The notes under the pieces: model-generated
The model's input: only the letters and a program-made list of their open reading frames with translations
What the model was told of the DNA's origin: nothing
Database searches by the model: none
Source of the DNA: Bradyrhizobium diazoefficiens
GTDB taxonomy: Bacteria > Pseudomonadota > Alphaproteobacteria > Rhizobiales > Xanthobacteraceae
Length of the DNA: 64,000 bases
NCBI RefSeq assembly: GCF_016612535.1
Contig: NZ_JAENXS010000001.1
Location: forward strand, 186,001-250,000
Direction of reading: 5' to 3'
Translations under genes and position numbers: made by a program
In this document: piece after piece, positions 1 to 8,503 of the stretch
Layout: each line of letters opens with the position of its first letter
How positions within the stretch are numbered: position 1 is the stretch's first letter

Positions 1-987
1 CTCGCGCGCCGTGATCAAATGATCCTTGGCGCCGAGGAACAGCAGCGACATCGTCGTGTCCCAGGAGAAGTCGAGCGCCTTGCACAGCACCAGGATCATC
101 TCGCGGTTGCGGTCCATCAGCGCGCGCTCGATCACGTCGACCGGCAGCGACGACAGCAGCGACAGGCCGATCTGCACCTCGTCGAAACGGTGCTGGCGCG
201 CATAGTTCGAGATCGAAACCTGGTTGAGGTTGCCCTGCCGGTACTGCGTCGTCACCACGCGCTTGGCGACGAAATAGCTGCGCGAGGACGGGCCGAACTT
301 GGACTGCAAATCGCCGGTGACCTCGGTCACCGAGCTCTGGATCTGCGACATCATTTCCGGGCGCTCGGTCTCGAGCCGGCGGCGGACGTCTTCAGATGCC
401 TTGGAGATGAGTTGCTGGAAGACATGGCGCGGCACGTCCTTGCGCAGGCCGAGCTGCTCGGCGAGGATCGAATCGCCCTCGGCGCGCCGGACCATGTGCA
501 GCAGGCCCGAGCCGGAGAAGCGCGCGCCCTCGTTCCTGGCGACCGCGGTGACAACCTCCTGGTTACCACGCTTGACGAGAACGTCGGTCACGGCCTCGCC
601 GATCGATTCGCGCTGGGAGATCGCGAGCAAATGCGCCTGGCCCTTGGTCAAGGCGCTCGCGACCAGCAGCTTCTCGTCGATCCGGGTCGAGTCGCGCAGC
701 ACCGGGCCTGCGACCGCGATCTCGTCGTCGAAGGCGAGCTTCTCGATGACGTTGAGCGGAGCATGATCGCAGCCCGCCATCAATTCGGAGAGCTGCGCTC
801 GCGCCTCGACCTCGATCTCGTCGGCTAGCCGCCCGATGACCTCGCCGAACATGCTGATCTCGTCGTCGACGTAGCGACCGGTGATCAAGAGATCGGTCGC
901 ATGCCACAATGCCTTCGCCCGGCTTTCGTCGGTACCGCGCGCGATCGCGTCGTCCAGATCCTGTAGAAGCGTTGTCGCCCCGTTCAT
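1..987 (-). CDS. DUF2336 domain-containing protein (3' end outside window)
   Basis: This minus-strand frame stays open from the ATG at 985-987 to the left edge of the window, so 329 codons are visible and the C-terminus is missing. The protein starts MNGATTLLQDLDDAIARG and is an all-helical, acidic and arginine-rich protein with no signal peptide or membrane segment. Its repeated ISxxESxGEAVTDVLVKRGNQEVVxAVARNEGA-like stretch resembles the HEAT-like DUF2336 family, which is common and poorly characterised in Alphaproteobacteria. I chose this start because a GGGG-containing ribosome site lies just upstream and the longer overlapping frame has no family character. Its biochemical role is unknown; some DUF2336 proteins have been linked to stress or signalling, which I cannot confirm here. 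Confidence 0.8.
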   Translation of the reverse strand, partial: MNGATTLLQDLDDAIARGTDESRAKALWHATDLLITGRYVDDEISMFGEVIGRLADEIEVEARAQLSELMAGCDHAPLNVIEKLAFDDEIAVAGPVLRDSTRIDEKLLVASALTKGQAHLLAISQRESIGEAVTDVLVKRGNQEVVTAVARNEGARFSGSGLLHMVRRAEGDSILAEQLGLRKDVPRHVFQQLISKASEDVRRRLETERPEMMSQIQSSVTEVTGDLQSKFGPSSRSYFVAKRVVTTQYRQGNLNQVSISNYARQHRFDEVQIGLSLLSSLPVDVIERALMDRNREMILVLCKALDFSWDTTMSLLFLGAKDHLITARE

Positions 988-1285
988 CTCGATACCCCAG
1001 TTCTTGGTGAGCCATCCTGCCTGTGCGGGCAGGACGCCGGATTCCTCTGGGAACCGACACTAGGGATCAAACGCGAGAATCCAGTAAAATCGGCAGTTCA
1101 GTTTTGCCGACGAAAATTCATTCAAATGCGAGCGAATTCGGTTACCGCTGCGTAACGCCCGCGCTGCGCTTGAGGCACTCATGCCTCTCCGGCGTCATGG
1201 CCGGGCTCGTTCCCGGCCATCCACGCCTTTCCGCACGGTACGAAGACCGTGGATGCCCGGGACAAGCCCGGGCAAGACGAGCTTC
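988..1285. repeat. Intergenic region with a palindromic repeat (about 1192-1281)
   Basis: This is the gap between the start of the DUF2336 gene and the stop of the AsmA-like gene. The part from about 1192 to 1281 is an imperfect inverted repeat: a left arm beginning GTCATGGCCGGGC and ending CCATCCACG pairs with a right arm beginning CGTGGATGCCCGGGAC and ending GACGAG. Each arm is itself hairpin-prone. This GGCCGGG type of element is a frequent intergenic repeat in Bradyrhizobium-like genomes. No coding potential is seen in the rest. Confidence 0.6.
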
Positions 1286-4200
1286 CTACGGATTCGACGG
1301 CGTCAGGACCAGCGGCGGCTTCGGCCGGGGTCTTGCGGGCGGCGGGCCCGGGGCGGGTCTCACCTCGATCGGCGGCGGCAGGGGCGCGATCTGCTGGCTC
1401 GCAAGCGGCGGGCTCGGCGCCGCCGGGGCCGCAAGCGCCGGCTTCGGCGTCGGGGCGGCCTTTGGTTCAGCCCTGGGCTCAACCCTCGGCTTCGGCGGCG
1501 CGCGGCGCGGATCGCGGCCCGGCATCGGCACGTCGGTGAGCGCCGGCTCCCGCGCGGGCTCGGGCGAAACCAGTGTCGGCAGCGCGGCAGTCGCCGGCGG
1601 CGGCTCGCCGCGCTCGATGGCATCCAGCCTTCGCGTCTCGCGATCGATCGTGCGCACGGCAAGCCAGGATGACAGCGGCGTGAGATCGACGGTACGGTTC
1701 AGCTTGTCGGGGGGACCCGCCGCAAACAGCTGGATCTCCGGCGGCGCGCCGGAGAGGCCGGTCATGATTGGCGTCAGGCTGGCGCGGATGTCGGCCTGGT
1801 CGGCGGGAATGTCGTAACCACCGGAGACGATCGCGCGCGCGTTCTTCGCCTCCAGCGGGGTTGCGCCGACGCGCAGGCGGCCGTCGTGGATCGTGAACGC
1901 GATCTGCGCCGAAGGGACCGAAATGGGCCCCGCCGACAATGCGGGCTCGACCAGCTGGCGCAGCCGGTTGTCGTCGGAAACCTGGCCGCCGTCGCTGGCG
2001 CGGATGGCAATCTCGAAGGCGCGCGGATTGAGGCCCGAGATTTCAGCCGAATCCAGCGTCACCGTGCCGTTGCCGGCAAGCGCGCCGGTCAGAGCCGAGA
2101 CGCTGCGGCCCTGGCTCGTCAGCGACATCTGCACCGAGGCACGCCCCTTGGGCAGCGCGAGATCGCGGTAGCGCAACGATGCCGCATCGACATTGCTGAG
2201 ATCGAGATGCGCGTTGAGCGCCAGGCCGTTGGCGCCGTTGCGCGCATCAAGGCTTGCGGTCATCTCGCCGCCACCGACGCCGCCCTTGAGCGCATCGAGC
2301 GCGAGCGACTGGCCGTCGCCCCTGATCGTGCCGCTGAATGGGCGCATTTCGATTCCGCCCGGCAGGCTGCCGCGCAACGCTTGGAACGCGATCCGGCCGC
2401 GCCAGCCACTGACGAGACCTGCGCCCAACGGAGCGGCGGCGTCATGTCCGGCCGCGCCGATCGCCATCGCGAGCGCGGGCGCGGGATCGAGCGTGTCGAG
2501 CCCGACTTCACCGTCAACGCTCTTCTCCTGATCCAACGTCATGGCGAGATGGCCGCGCAGATGCGAGCCGGAAGCGGTGCTGTCGAGATCGTCGAAAGTC
2601 AGGCGATTGCCCGATAGCCCGACGCGCGCGGACAGGCTCACATTCTGGGCCGATTTGTCGGCCGGACTGATTCCGAACAGCGGTGCCAGATTGGCGTTGC
2701 GCACGCGCAGATTCACGCTGGCCTTCGGCTCCGGCGCCGACAATTCGACGCTGCCCTGCGCATCCGCATCCAGCCCGCCGCCGCTGAGCTTGGCGTTCAG
2801 CAGCACGGGCCGGCGCCACGCGCCGCTCAGTCTGCCCTCGATCTGCGAGGCGCCCTCGCCTGCGGCGACCATGCGATCGAGACCGAGCAGCGCCGTCAGC
2901 GAGGCGGCCTGCGGCGTCGACACCTTCGATTCCAACGTGAAGTCGCTGTTGCGCAGCTTTTCGATGTCGATGCCGTTGAGGGCCGCCACCGGCGTCTGCG
3001 CGGTGAGCGTCGCGGTGGCCTTGAGCTGCGGCGCATCGAGATCGAACACGGCGCGTGCGTTGCTGCGATCGGAATGTTCGGCATTCTTGTCGAGGCTGAG
3101 GTCGAGCTTCAGGCGCGTCGCGCCGGGCAGTGGCGCGATCGCATCGAAACGTGCGCGCAGCGCAGGTGCGATCGGCTCGAGCAGCGCCGTGAGATCGCGC
3201 AGCGAATTGGCCGACGATTTCAGCGCGAGCTTGCCGGTGGCCGTGGTGCGATCGAAATGGCCGCTCGCCTCTGTGGTCACGCCGCTGGCCTGCCCGAACC
3301 GCAGTTGCTCCAGCGACAGCGTCGCCGGACCGTAGCCGAGCTTGGCCGCGAACGGCCGCAGCTCCTGTCCGGCCGAAATCGCCCGGCCAATGTCGAGCGA
3401 GAGCTTCGCCTCCTCCGGCCATTCGCCCTGCGGTCCGGCGAGTGCGCGGACAAAGCTCGCGGCGGCGTCGAGATCAAGCCGGTCCGCCTTCAGCTCTGCG
3501 TCGATCCGCGAGCCTTTGTTTGCGCCGGTCTGCACGTAGGCAATGCGGCCCTCGACCGCGCCGCCCTCGATGTCAGCTTTCAGCCTGTCGATGGCCAGAT
3601 GATTGGCGGCGATCGTCACGTCGCCGGCAAGGCGGAGCGGGCGCGTGCTGCGGCGGTTGATCTCGCTGCGGCCCTGGAGCCAGGCCACCAGCGTATCGGG
3701 ATCGGAGGATTCGACGCTGAGGCGGCCGCTAAAACTGTCAGCGCCGGGCGTGGCGCCGTTGAGCGAAAGCTGCGTCATGCCGGGCGCGCGCAGCTCGAGC
3801 CGCTGGAAGGTCCAGGATTTGCCATCGGTCTTGAGCTCAGCCGCGATGTTCTGCAGCGGACGGCCGCCCAGCATGATCTGGTCGGAGTTGAACTCGATCT
3901 GTGCCGGGATCGGCGCCTGCGGGATCGCCGCGAGACCCGCGCGCAGCGCTGGCAGAATCCGCAGCGGCTCGGCATCGTCCCGGCCGGCGAGCTTGTCGGC
4001 ATCGATCTGCCGCGCCGACAGCACCGCGCGCAGCAAGGGCGCAGCGCCGAACCTGAGGTCGCCGACGCCGCCGACCTTCAGCGCAGCGTCCTCGGGGCCG
4101 AAGCTCGCCTCGACCTGGTCGAACTTGGCGCCGGCCGGATCGGCCTTGAGTTTCGCGGCGACCCTCCAGGGTGTCGGTCCCGCCTTACCCGGCTCCTTCG

Positions 4201-4948
4201 TCGGCGGCACCGCCAGCGTCAGCGCGCCGTCGAATTTCGGCTGGCGGTTGTCGAAGGCGAGCACGCCTTCGAGATCGGCCAGGATCGCGCGCTCGCCGGG
4301 ATCGATATTGAGGTGCAGACGGGTGGCGCTGCCGTCGGGGCTCGGCCCGGAGGAGATCCGGAACGGATAGCGCGTCCCGGCCGCGGTGAAACTGCCATCA
4401 CCGCGCACCGAGCCCGCGAGCGAGCGCACGTCGCCGGAGAAGACGATGTCGTTGAGCTCGAGCGTCGAGCGGCTGGCGGCGTCGTGAAGCGCGATGCGGC
4501 CGGTGAGGTTCAGCCGCTCGATGGCAAGCGAGGCCAGGTTGAAAGTGCCGCTCGCGGTGGACGGCAAATCGACCCGCCCTTTGGCATCGAGGCCGAGATC
4601 CACCGCCATGCCGCCGACCGAAAGCTCGGTGGCGCGCCATTCGCCCCGCATCAGCGAGCTCAGGCTGAACTCGACGTCGAGCTTGTCGGCGCGCAACCGC
4701 CCGAGATCGTTGTTGCCGCCGAAGGTGACCGCGCGCAGCCGTAGCGTCGGCGCCGGCAGCAGCCGCGCATCGAGTTCGCCCGCCACGCGCACGGGCACGC
4801 CGATGATCCGGCTCGCCTCCGCCTCAAACTGGGGCCTGAACTGGTTCCAGTCGACGAAGTAAGGCCCGATCAGCGCGGCTAGCAGCGCCAGAATAAAGGC
4901 AATCGCCAATCCGAGCAGCGTCGTCTGCACGGGTCTCCTCTCGACCAA
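1286..4948 (-). CDS. AsmA family protein, large (1220 aa)
   Basis: This 1220-residue protein begins with a single N-terminal membrane anchor (about residues 10-32, LLGLAIAFILALLAALIGPYF) and then the classic AsmA opening, WNQFRPQFEAEASRIIGVPV followed by LDARLLPAPTLRL. The bulk is a long beta-rich repeat region, with an AsmA_2-like C-terminal part around residues 820-1080, and it ends in a Pro/Ala-rich tail of about 100 residues. AsmA-like proteins are inner-membrane anchored, project into the periplasm and are thought to help outer-membrane assembly or phospholipid transport; this is family knowledge, not shown here. It is well above the length of E. coli AsmA (about 617 aa), closer to the larger YhdP/TamB-like relatives. 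A short palindrome lies about 57 bp upstream of its start. Confidence 0.85.
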   Translation of the reverse strand: MVERRPVQTTLLGLAIAFILALLAALIGPYFVDWNQFRPQFEAEASRIIGVPVRVAGELDARLLPAPTLRLRAVTFGGNNDLGRLRADKLDVEFSLSSLMRGEWRATELSVGGMAVDLGLDAKGRVDLPSTASGTFNLASLAIERLNLTGRIALHDAASRSTLELNDIVFSGDVRSLAGSVRGDGSFTAAGTRYPFRISSGPSPDGSATRLHLNIDPGERAILADLEGVLAFDNRQPKFDGALTLAVPPTKEPGKAGPTPWRVAAKLKADPAGAKFDQVEASFGPEDAALKVGGVGDLRFGAAPLLRAVLSARQIDADKLAGRDDAEPLRILPALRAGLAAIPQAPIPAQIEFNSDQIMLGGRPLQNIAAELKTDGKSWTFQRLELRAPGMTQLSLNGATPGADSFSGRLSVESSDPDTLVAWLQGRSEINRRSTRPLRLAGDVTIAANHLAIDRLKADIEGGAVEGRIAYVQTGANKGSRIDAELKADRLDLDAAASFVRALAGPQGEWPEEAKLSLDIGRAISAGQELRPFAAKLGYGPATLSLEQLRFGQASGVTTEASGHFDRTTATGKLALKSSANSLRDLTALLEPIAPALRARFDAIAPLPGATRLKLDLSLDKNAEHSDRSNARAVFDLDAPQLKATATLTAQTPVAALNGIDIEKLRNSDFTLESKVSTPQAASLTALLGLDRMVAAGEGASQIEGRLSGAWRRPVLLNAKLSGGGLDADAQGSVELSAPEPKASVNLRVRNANLAPLFGISPADKSAQNVSLSARVGLSGNRLTFDDLDSTASGSHLRGHLAMTLDQEKSVDGEVGLDTLDPAPALAMAIGAAGHDAAAPLGAGLVSGWRGRIAFQALRGSLPGGIEMRPFSGTIRGDGQSLALDALKGGVGGGEMTASLDARNGANGLALNAHLDLSNVDAASLRYRDLALPKGRASVQMSLTSQGRSVSALTGALAGNGTVTLDSAEISGLNPRAFEIAIRASDGGQVSDDNRLRQLVEPALSAGPISVPSAQIAFTIHDGRLRVGATPLEAKNARAIVSGGYDIPADQADIRASLTPIMTGLSGAPPEIQLFAAGPPDKLNRTVDLTPLSSWLAVRTIDRETRRLDAIERGEPPPATAALPTLVSPEPAREPALTDVPMPGRDPRRAPPKPRVEPRAEPKAAPTPKPALAAPAAPSPPLASQQIAPLPPPIEVRPAPGPPPARPRPKPPLVLTPSNP

Positions 4949-5004
4949 GCCGGCACCCGGGTCAAACCCAAGCCTACAACCAAGCTTCAGGCGCGCCGGA
5001 ACAG

Positions 5005-5019
5005 CCCCTTATATAGGGG
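5005..5019. promoter_or_regulatory. CCCCT-TATAT-AGGGG palindrome upstream of the AsmA-like gene
   Basis: A 15-bp sequence with perfect 5-bp G/C arms around a TATAT centre lies about 57 bp upstream of the AsmA-like start codon and just past the P450 stop. It could be part of a promoter (the AT centre resembling a -10 box) or an operator. The evidence is only its symmetry and position. Confidence 0.25.
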
Positions 5020-5074
5020 GAAGTGTGGCGAAGTCACAGCGACTGTTGCGCGCGGAGGTTAACGCGCCCGGGCC

Positions 5075-6304
5075 TTACCAGCTCGCCGGCAGCTGCTTCA
5101 GGCCACGCAGCACGAAGGTCGGGCGCCATTCCGGGTTTTCGACGTCGTCGAGGCGCAGGTCGGGCAGCCGGCGCAACAGCGTGGCGATGGCGATCTCGGC
5201 CTCGATGCGCGCCAATTGGGCACCGAGGCAGAAATGGATGCCGCCGCCGAATGAGAGCGGCCGGACATTCGGCCGGGTGATGTCCAGCCGATCGGGATGA
5301 TCGGGATAAACCGCCGGATCGTGATTGGCCGAGCCGAGCAGGCAGAGCACGGACTCGCCCTTGGGGATCCGCTTGCCGCCAAGATCGTCGATCTCCTCCA
5401 GCGTGACGCGCCCGGTCATCTGCACCGAGGAATCGTAGCGCAGGAATTCCTCGATCGCGTTCGTCATCAGATCCGGCCGCGCCTTCAGCAACGCGAGCTG
5501 GTCCGGATTGCGATGGAGCGCCAACAGGCCGTTGCCGATCAAATTGACGGTGGTCTCGTGGCCGGCGCCGAACAGCAGGATGATGTTGGCCGTCAGCTCC
5601 TCATTGGTGAGCTTGTTGCCATCTTCCTCGGCCTGCACCAGCTGGGTGATGAGGTCGTCTCCGGGATTGCGACGTCGCAGCTCGAACAGCGGCTGGAAAT
5701 ACATCTGCGCCATCGCGTTGGCGGCATTGCCCTTCGCGATCTCCTCGGGCGTCATCGGCACCGGATCGAGCAGCCGCCCGCCATCGCGCGAGCTCTTATA
5801 GAAGACCTCGCGATGGTCCTCCGGGATGCCGAGCATGTCGCAGATGATGGTGACCGGCAGGCGGAAGGCGAAATCCTCGATCAGGTCCATGTGGCCGCGA
5901 TCGATCACCGCGTCGATGGTCTGGTCCACGATCTCCTGGATGCGCGGCCGCATGTCTTCGACCCGGCGCGCAGTAAAGGCCTTCACGACGAGGCCGCGCA
6001 GGCGGGTGTGATCGGGCGGATCGGCCTGCAGCATCCAGTTGCCCATGCTGCGGAACACCGGCTCCTTCATGATGTCCGGGCCATAGCGGCGCGTCGTGCG
6101 CTCGACAAAATCCTTGCCGAAACGCTTGTCGCGCATCACCAGACTGACGTCGGCATGACGGCTGGCGACGAACTGGCCGAACGGCGTGACATGGATCGGA
6201 TCGATCGTGCGCAGCCGGTCGTAATGCGGATAGGGGTTGCGGATGAAGTCCGGCGCCAGCGGATTGAACAGCGGATCGCCGGCGGGTTGCACTTGCTCGT
6301 TCAT
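5075..6304 (-). CDS. Cytochrome P450 (bacterial class, 409 aa)
   Basis: A soluble bacterial P450 monooxygenase. The signatures are all present: the I-helix oxygen-activating motif LLFGAGHETTVNLI, the K-helix ExxR in EEFLRYDSS, and the haem-binding loop FGGGIHFCLGAQLAR with the proximal cysteine. The length is typical (about 400 aa). I chose the ATG at 6302-6304 (MNEQVQPAGDP) because GAGG lies at good spacing; an upstream in-frame start at 6418 would run through the operator palindrome. It is divergent from the TetR gene at 6438, and the perfect palindrome between them suggests TetR-family control by the P450 substrate or a related ligand. The substrate cannot be read from sequence. No ferredoxin or reductase gene is adjacent, so redox partners must come from elsewhere. 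Confidence 0.93.
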   Translation of the reverse strand: MNEQVQPAGDPLFNPLAPDFIRNPYPHYDRLRTIDPIHVTPFGQFVASRHADVSLVMRDKRFGKDFVERTTRRYGPDIMKEPVFRSMGNWMLQADPPDHTRLRGLVVKAFTARRVEDMRPRIQEIVDQTIDAVIDRGHMDLIEDFAFRLPVTIICDMLGIPEDHREVFYKSSRDGGRLLDPVPMTPEEIAKGNAANAMAQMYFQPLFELRRRNPGDDLITQLVQAEEDGNKLTNEELTANIILLFGAGHETTVNLIGNGLLALHRNPDQLALLKARPDLMTNAIEEFLRYDSSVQMTGRVTLEEIDDLGGKRIPKGESVLCLLGSANHDPAVYPDHPDRLDITRPNVRPLSFGGGIHFCLGAQLARIEAEIAIATLLRRLPDLRLDDVENPEWRPTFVLRGLKQLPASW

Positions 6305-6391
6305 GGTGACCTCACATCGGTTGCCGCATGATACGAATACGCGAGGCTGCCCCATGCCTGGCGTAACCATCCCTTGAACTCGATTACCAAC

Positions 6392-6411
6392 TCGATACAT
6401 TATTGTATCGA
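6392..6411. promoter_or_regulatory. Probable TetR operator (TCGATACA-TTAT-TGTATCGA)
   Basis: A perfect 20-bp inverted repeat with 8-bp arms and a 4-bp centre sits in the 133-bp gap between the divergent P450 and TetR start codons, 26 bp before the TetR ATG. A half-site-like copy (AACTCGAT) occurs about 14 bp to the left. Local TetR regulators commonly bind such palindromes in the shared intergenic region and repress both genes; the binding itself is inferred. Confidence 0.7.
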
Positions 6412-6437
6412 ATTGCATTCTGCCCTAAACTGCGCCG

Positions 6438-7049
6438 ATGTCAAGGGTGAGAACCAGGCCGACCAGGGACGACACGCGAGACAAGCTGTTCGAAGCGGCT
6501 GCGCGCGTGTTCGAGGAAGGCGGCATCGGCGGCGCCAGCATCGAGGCGATCGCGGCGGCGGCAGGCTTCAGCCGCGGTGCGTTCTATTCGAACTTCAAGA
6601 GCAAGGACGAATTGATCATCGCCATGCTCGAGGACCATGTCGAGCAGTCGATCCGGCGCAACATGGAGATCCTGGCGCAGCACAAGAATCTCGACGATTT
6701 CATCGCGGCCTTGAAGTCGATGGATCGCACGCGGCAGGACCCGCTCGGCCGCTCGCCGCTGCTGCACATGGAGATGATCCTCTTCGTCGCGCGCGCCGAG
6801 AAGCGCCGGCCCGAACTTGCAAAACGCCTGCGCGCGCGGCGCAAGCTGATCGCCGACATCGTCGAGGCGACATTGAAGAGCAACGCCAACGGCGAGACAC
6901 TGAACCCGCCCTGGATGGCCTCCGTCGTGCTGGCGCTGGAAGACGGCTTTCGCCTGCACCGGTTGATCGACCCGGAGACCACGCCGGCCGACAGCTTCTT
7001 GCGCGCGATCACGGATTTGCGGCGGAGGACGGGGTTGGCGTCGGAGTGA
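6438..7049 (+). CDS. TetR/AcrR family transcriptional regulator
   Basis: This is a 203-residue one-component repressor. The N-terminal helix-turn-helix (residues about 12-58) is typical: TRDKLFEAAARVFEEGG, then ASIEAIAAAAGFSRGAFYSNFKSKDEL. The remaining helical part is the ligand-binding/dimerisation domain. It is transcribed divergently from the cytochrome P450, with a perfect palindrome between them, so control of the P450 and autoregulation are the natural inference. The ligand is unknown. The length is normal for the family. Confidence 0.9.
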   Translation: MSRVRTRPTRDDTRDKLFEAAARVFEEGGIGGASIEAIAAAAGFSRGAFYSNFKSKDELIIAMLEDHVEQSIRRNMEILAQHKNLDDFIAALKSMDRTRQDPLGRSPLLHMEMILFVARAEKRRPELAKRLRARRKLIADIVEATLKSNANGETLNPPWMASVVLALEDGFRLHRLIDPETTPADSFLRAITDLRRRTGLASE

Positions 7050-7124
7050 GGGCAGTTGACCCGCTGCACACGGCACATATAGATGCAAGAAGATGGCGCC
7101 TGCCCTGGCACCGGAGTTCGAGCG

Positions 7125-7460
7125 TTGAAGAATATACAGGTCATTGATCGTGCGGCGAACGCGACATTCAGCGTGTTTCAAGCGACTGAAGAGGAATTTC
7201 GGGCCATCTTCCCATTGGATGGCCAAGACATCGAGCTTTGGGAAGATTTCGTCGGACGCTATGGAGACCAGTCGGAACGAATTCTAGGGCCAATCTGGGA
7301 GCGGCCTATTCTAAAGCGAGATGCACATGGCATCCAAGGAACTCTCTACTGCGAATATGAAGACCGGCGACATCACTTGCCGGCAACAAAGCGAGAGGTT
7401 GACTGGGACGAACGAGCGATTAATTCTGCGCAGCGGCGGTTGTTTGCCAGCAAGCGCTGA
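7125..7460 (+). CDS. Conserved hypothetical protein (111 aa)
   Basis: A small soluble protein of unknown function, starting LKNIQVIDRAANATFSVFQ. The TTG at 7125 is preceded by GGAG at 8-nt spacing, which is better than the in-frame ATG at 7083, which has no ribosome site. The sequence reminds me of a family of about 110-residue rhizobial proteins that begin MKNIQVID and contain a GIQGTLYCE-like strand, all of unknown role. There is no signal peptide, membrane segment or catalytic motif. It lies between the TetR gene and the truncated EAL fragment. Confidence 0.6.
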   Translation: MKNIQVIDRAANATFSVFQATEEEFRAIFPLDGQDIELWEDFVGRYGDQSERILGPIWERPILKRDAHGIQGTLYCEYEDRRHHLPATKREVDWDERAINSAQRRLFASKR

Positions 7461-7562
7461 CTATTCCTTCTGGCCTGCCCATCATGGTCAGTTGCTCTTC
7501 CGCTCCCAAGGACCGAACGGATATACAACGTCTTTGTTAATTCGGACCCAGGAGTACACGCC

Positions 7563-7861
7563 CTACGCCGACCGCCTCGTCGCGCCCCACCCACCGGCTT
7601 GAGATCCAACCGCCCCAGCAGCCCCCTTGCCTGCTCGGCGCAGTGCTCGATCAGCCAGCGCTCGAAGGCGACCGGCGGGAGCGCAGGGGCGTAGAGGAAG
7701 CCTTGCGCGACGTCGCTACCGAGTTCGGCCAGCATCTTTCGCTGCCCCTCGGTATCGACGCCTTCGGCGACGATTGTCATGCCGAGGCCCTGCTCTACGC
7801 GCAACACGCCGGTGGCGATCGCGAGCACGTCTGTATCCCTCTCGATGTCGCGTAAAAATCG
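7563..7861 (-). pseudogene. EAL-domain 3' fragment (remnant of a GGDEF/EAL gene)
   Basis: On the minus strand this stretch encodes only the last part of an EAL phosphodiesterase domain (LAIATGVLRVEQGLGM, then VAEGVDTEGQRKMLAELG and ALPPVAFERWLIEHCAEQAR). It closely matches the 3' end of the intact gene at 10296-12899, at roughly 85% nucleotide identity by eye. It has no start, no GGDEF or EAL signature, and a short deletion near its end shifts the frame so that the original TAG stop is lost. Together with the intact copy it brackets the MarR/hydrolase/lyase cassette as a direct repeat. Confidence 0.8.
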
Positions 7862-7895
7862 AGACGAAAGGCCCGCGGCAAGAAGGCACCTCGTG

Positions 7896-8405
7896 CTAGC
7901 GAATGCGTTTGCCCTTGCTTGTCGGCAATGGGCAGTTCGTGCAGACGCTGTCGTCGCACATCCGGCAGATCGTGAAGCGGTCCATCTCGGACGTGTCCTG
8001 CCTTGCCAGCAGGTTGTGGATCAGCTTTTCGAGCACCTTCGTCTCGGCCGGCGATAGCACATCCAGAAGTGACGCAACGGCCGAAATCCGGGAGGTCATC
8101 AGTTCGTTCCGGGTCGCAGCGCCAGTGGCCGTCAGGTGCAACGCGACCTCACGGCCGTCCTTTCCCGGCCGGCGCTCGACAAGCCGGTCCGACACCAGAC
8201 GATCGACCAGCCGGACCGTTCCGGAATGCGACAGGCCAAGAATGCGGCGGAGGTTGTCGTTGGTCATGCCCTGACCATACCCAATGACGACGAGCGCTGC
8301 CGGCGTCTCACCGCCACGGCCTATGACCTCGCGCGCCCCCTGCTCGATCCGATCCATGACCGCGAGCGAGAGCGCTCCCAGCAAATTCGCGATTCCAGTT
8401 TCCAT
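7896..8405 (-). CDS. MarR family transcriptional regulator with Cys-rich C-terminus
   Basis: This is a 169-residue winged-helix regulator. The DNA-binding part is MTNDNLRRILGLSHSGTVRLVDRL followed by the wing VERRPGKDGREVALHLT. The C-terminus has four cysteines in the arrangement CRMCDDSVCTNC, which could bind a metal or sense redox state. I prefer the ATG at 8403-8405 (METGIANLLG): the longer in-frame start at 8441 would lie on top of the operators. It is divergent from the alpha/beta hydrolase gene; two almost identical palindromes lie in the gap, so repression of both directions is likely. The inducer is unknown. Confidence 0.88.
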   Translation of the reverse strand: METGIANLLGALSLAVMDRIEQGAREVIGRGGETPAALVVIGYGQGMTNDNLRRILGLSHSGTVRLVDRLVSDRLVERRPGKDGREVALHLTATGAATRNELMTSRISAVASLLDVLSPAETKVLEKLIHNLLARQDTSEMDRFTICRMCDDSVCTNCPLPTSKGKRIR

Positions 8406-8418
8406 GCGATGAATAATA

Positions 8419-8433
8419 TGTGCGCTGCGCACA
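8419..8433. promoter_or_regulatory. MarR operator 1 (TGTGCGCTGCGCACA)
   Basis: A perfect 15-bp inverted repeat with 7-bp arms around one central base, 14 bp upstream of the MarR start codon. Its core differs by a single base from operator 2, with 35 bp between centres. The identical symmetry and repeated core make it a credible site for the local MarR protein. Confidence 0.7.
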
Positions 8434-8450
8434 AAAAACAACTTGACCTT

Positions 8451-8471
8451 ATATGTGCGCTACGCACATAT
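8451..8471. promoter_or_regulatory. MarR operator 2 (ATATGTGCG-CTA-CGCACATAT)
   Basis: A perfect 21-bp inverted repeat with 9-bp arms, 33 bp upstream of the hydrolase start codon. It contains the 15-mer TGTGCGCTACGCACA, one base different from operator 1. It is placed where it could block the hydrolase promoter. Binding by the divergent MarR protein is inferred. Confidence 0.72.
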
Positions 8472-8503
8472 TTGAGCAACGATGATGACGAGGGAGAATG
8501 GCG

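Noticed and set aside
3074..4744. 556-residue plus-strand open frame opposite the AsmA-like gene
   Set aside because: Antisense shadow; low-complexity translation and no ribosome site.
7563..7861. Treating the EAL fragment as a small intact gene
   Set aside because: It lacks the catalytic EAL signature and a proper start, and its stop is lost through a deletion; a remnant is the better reading.
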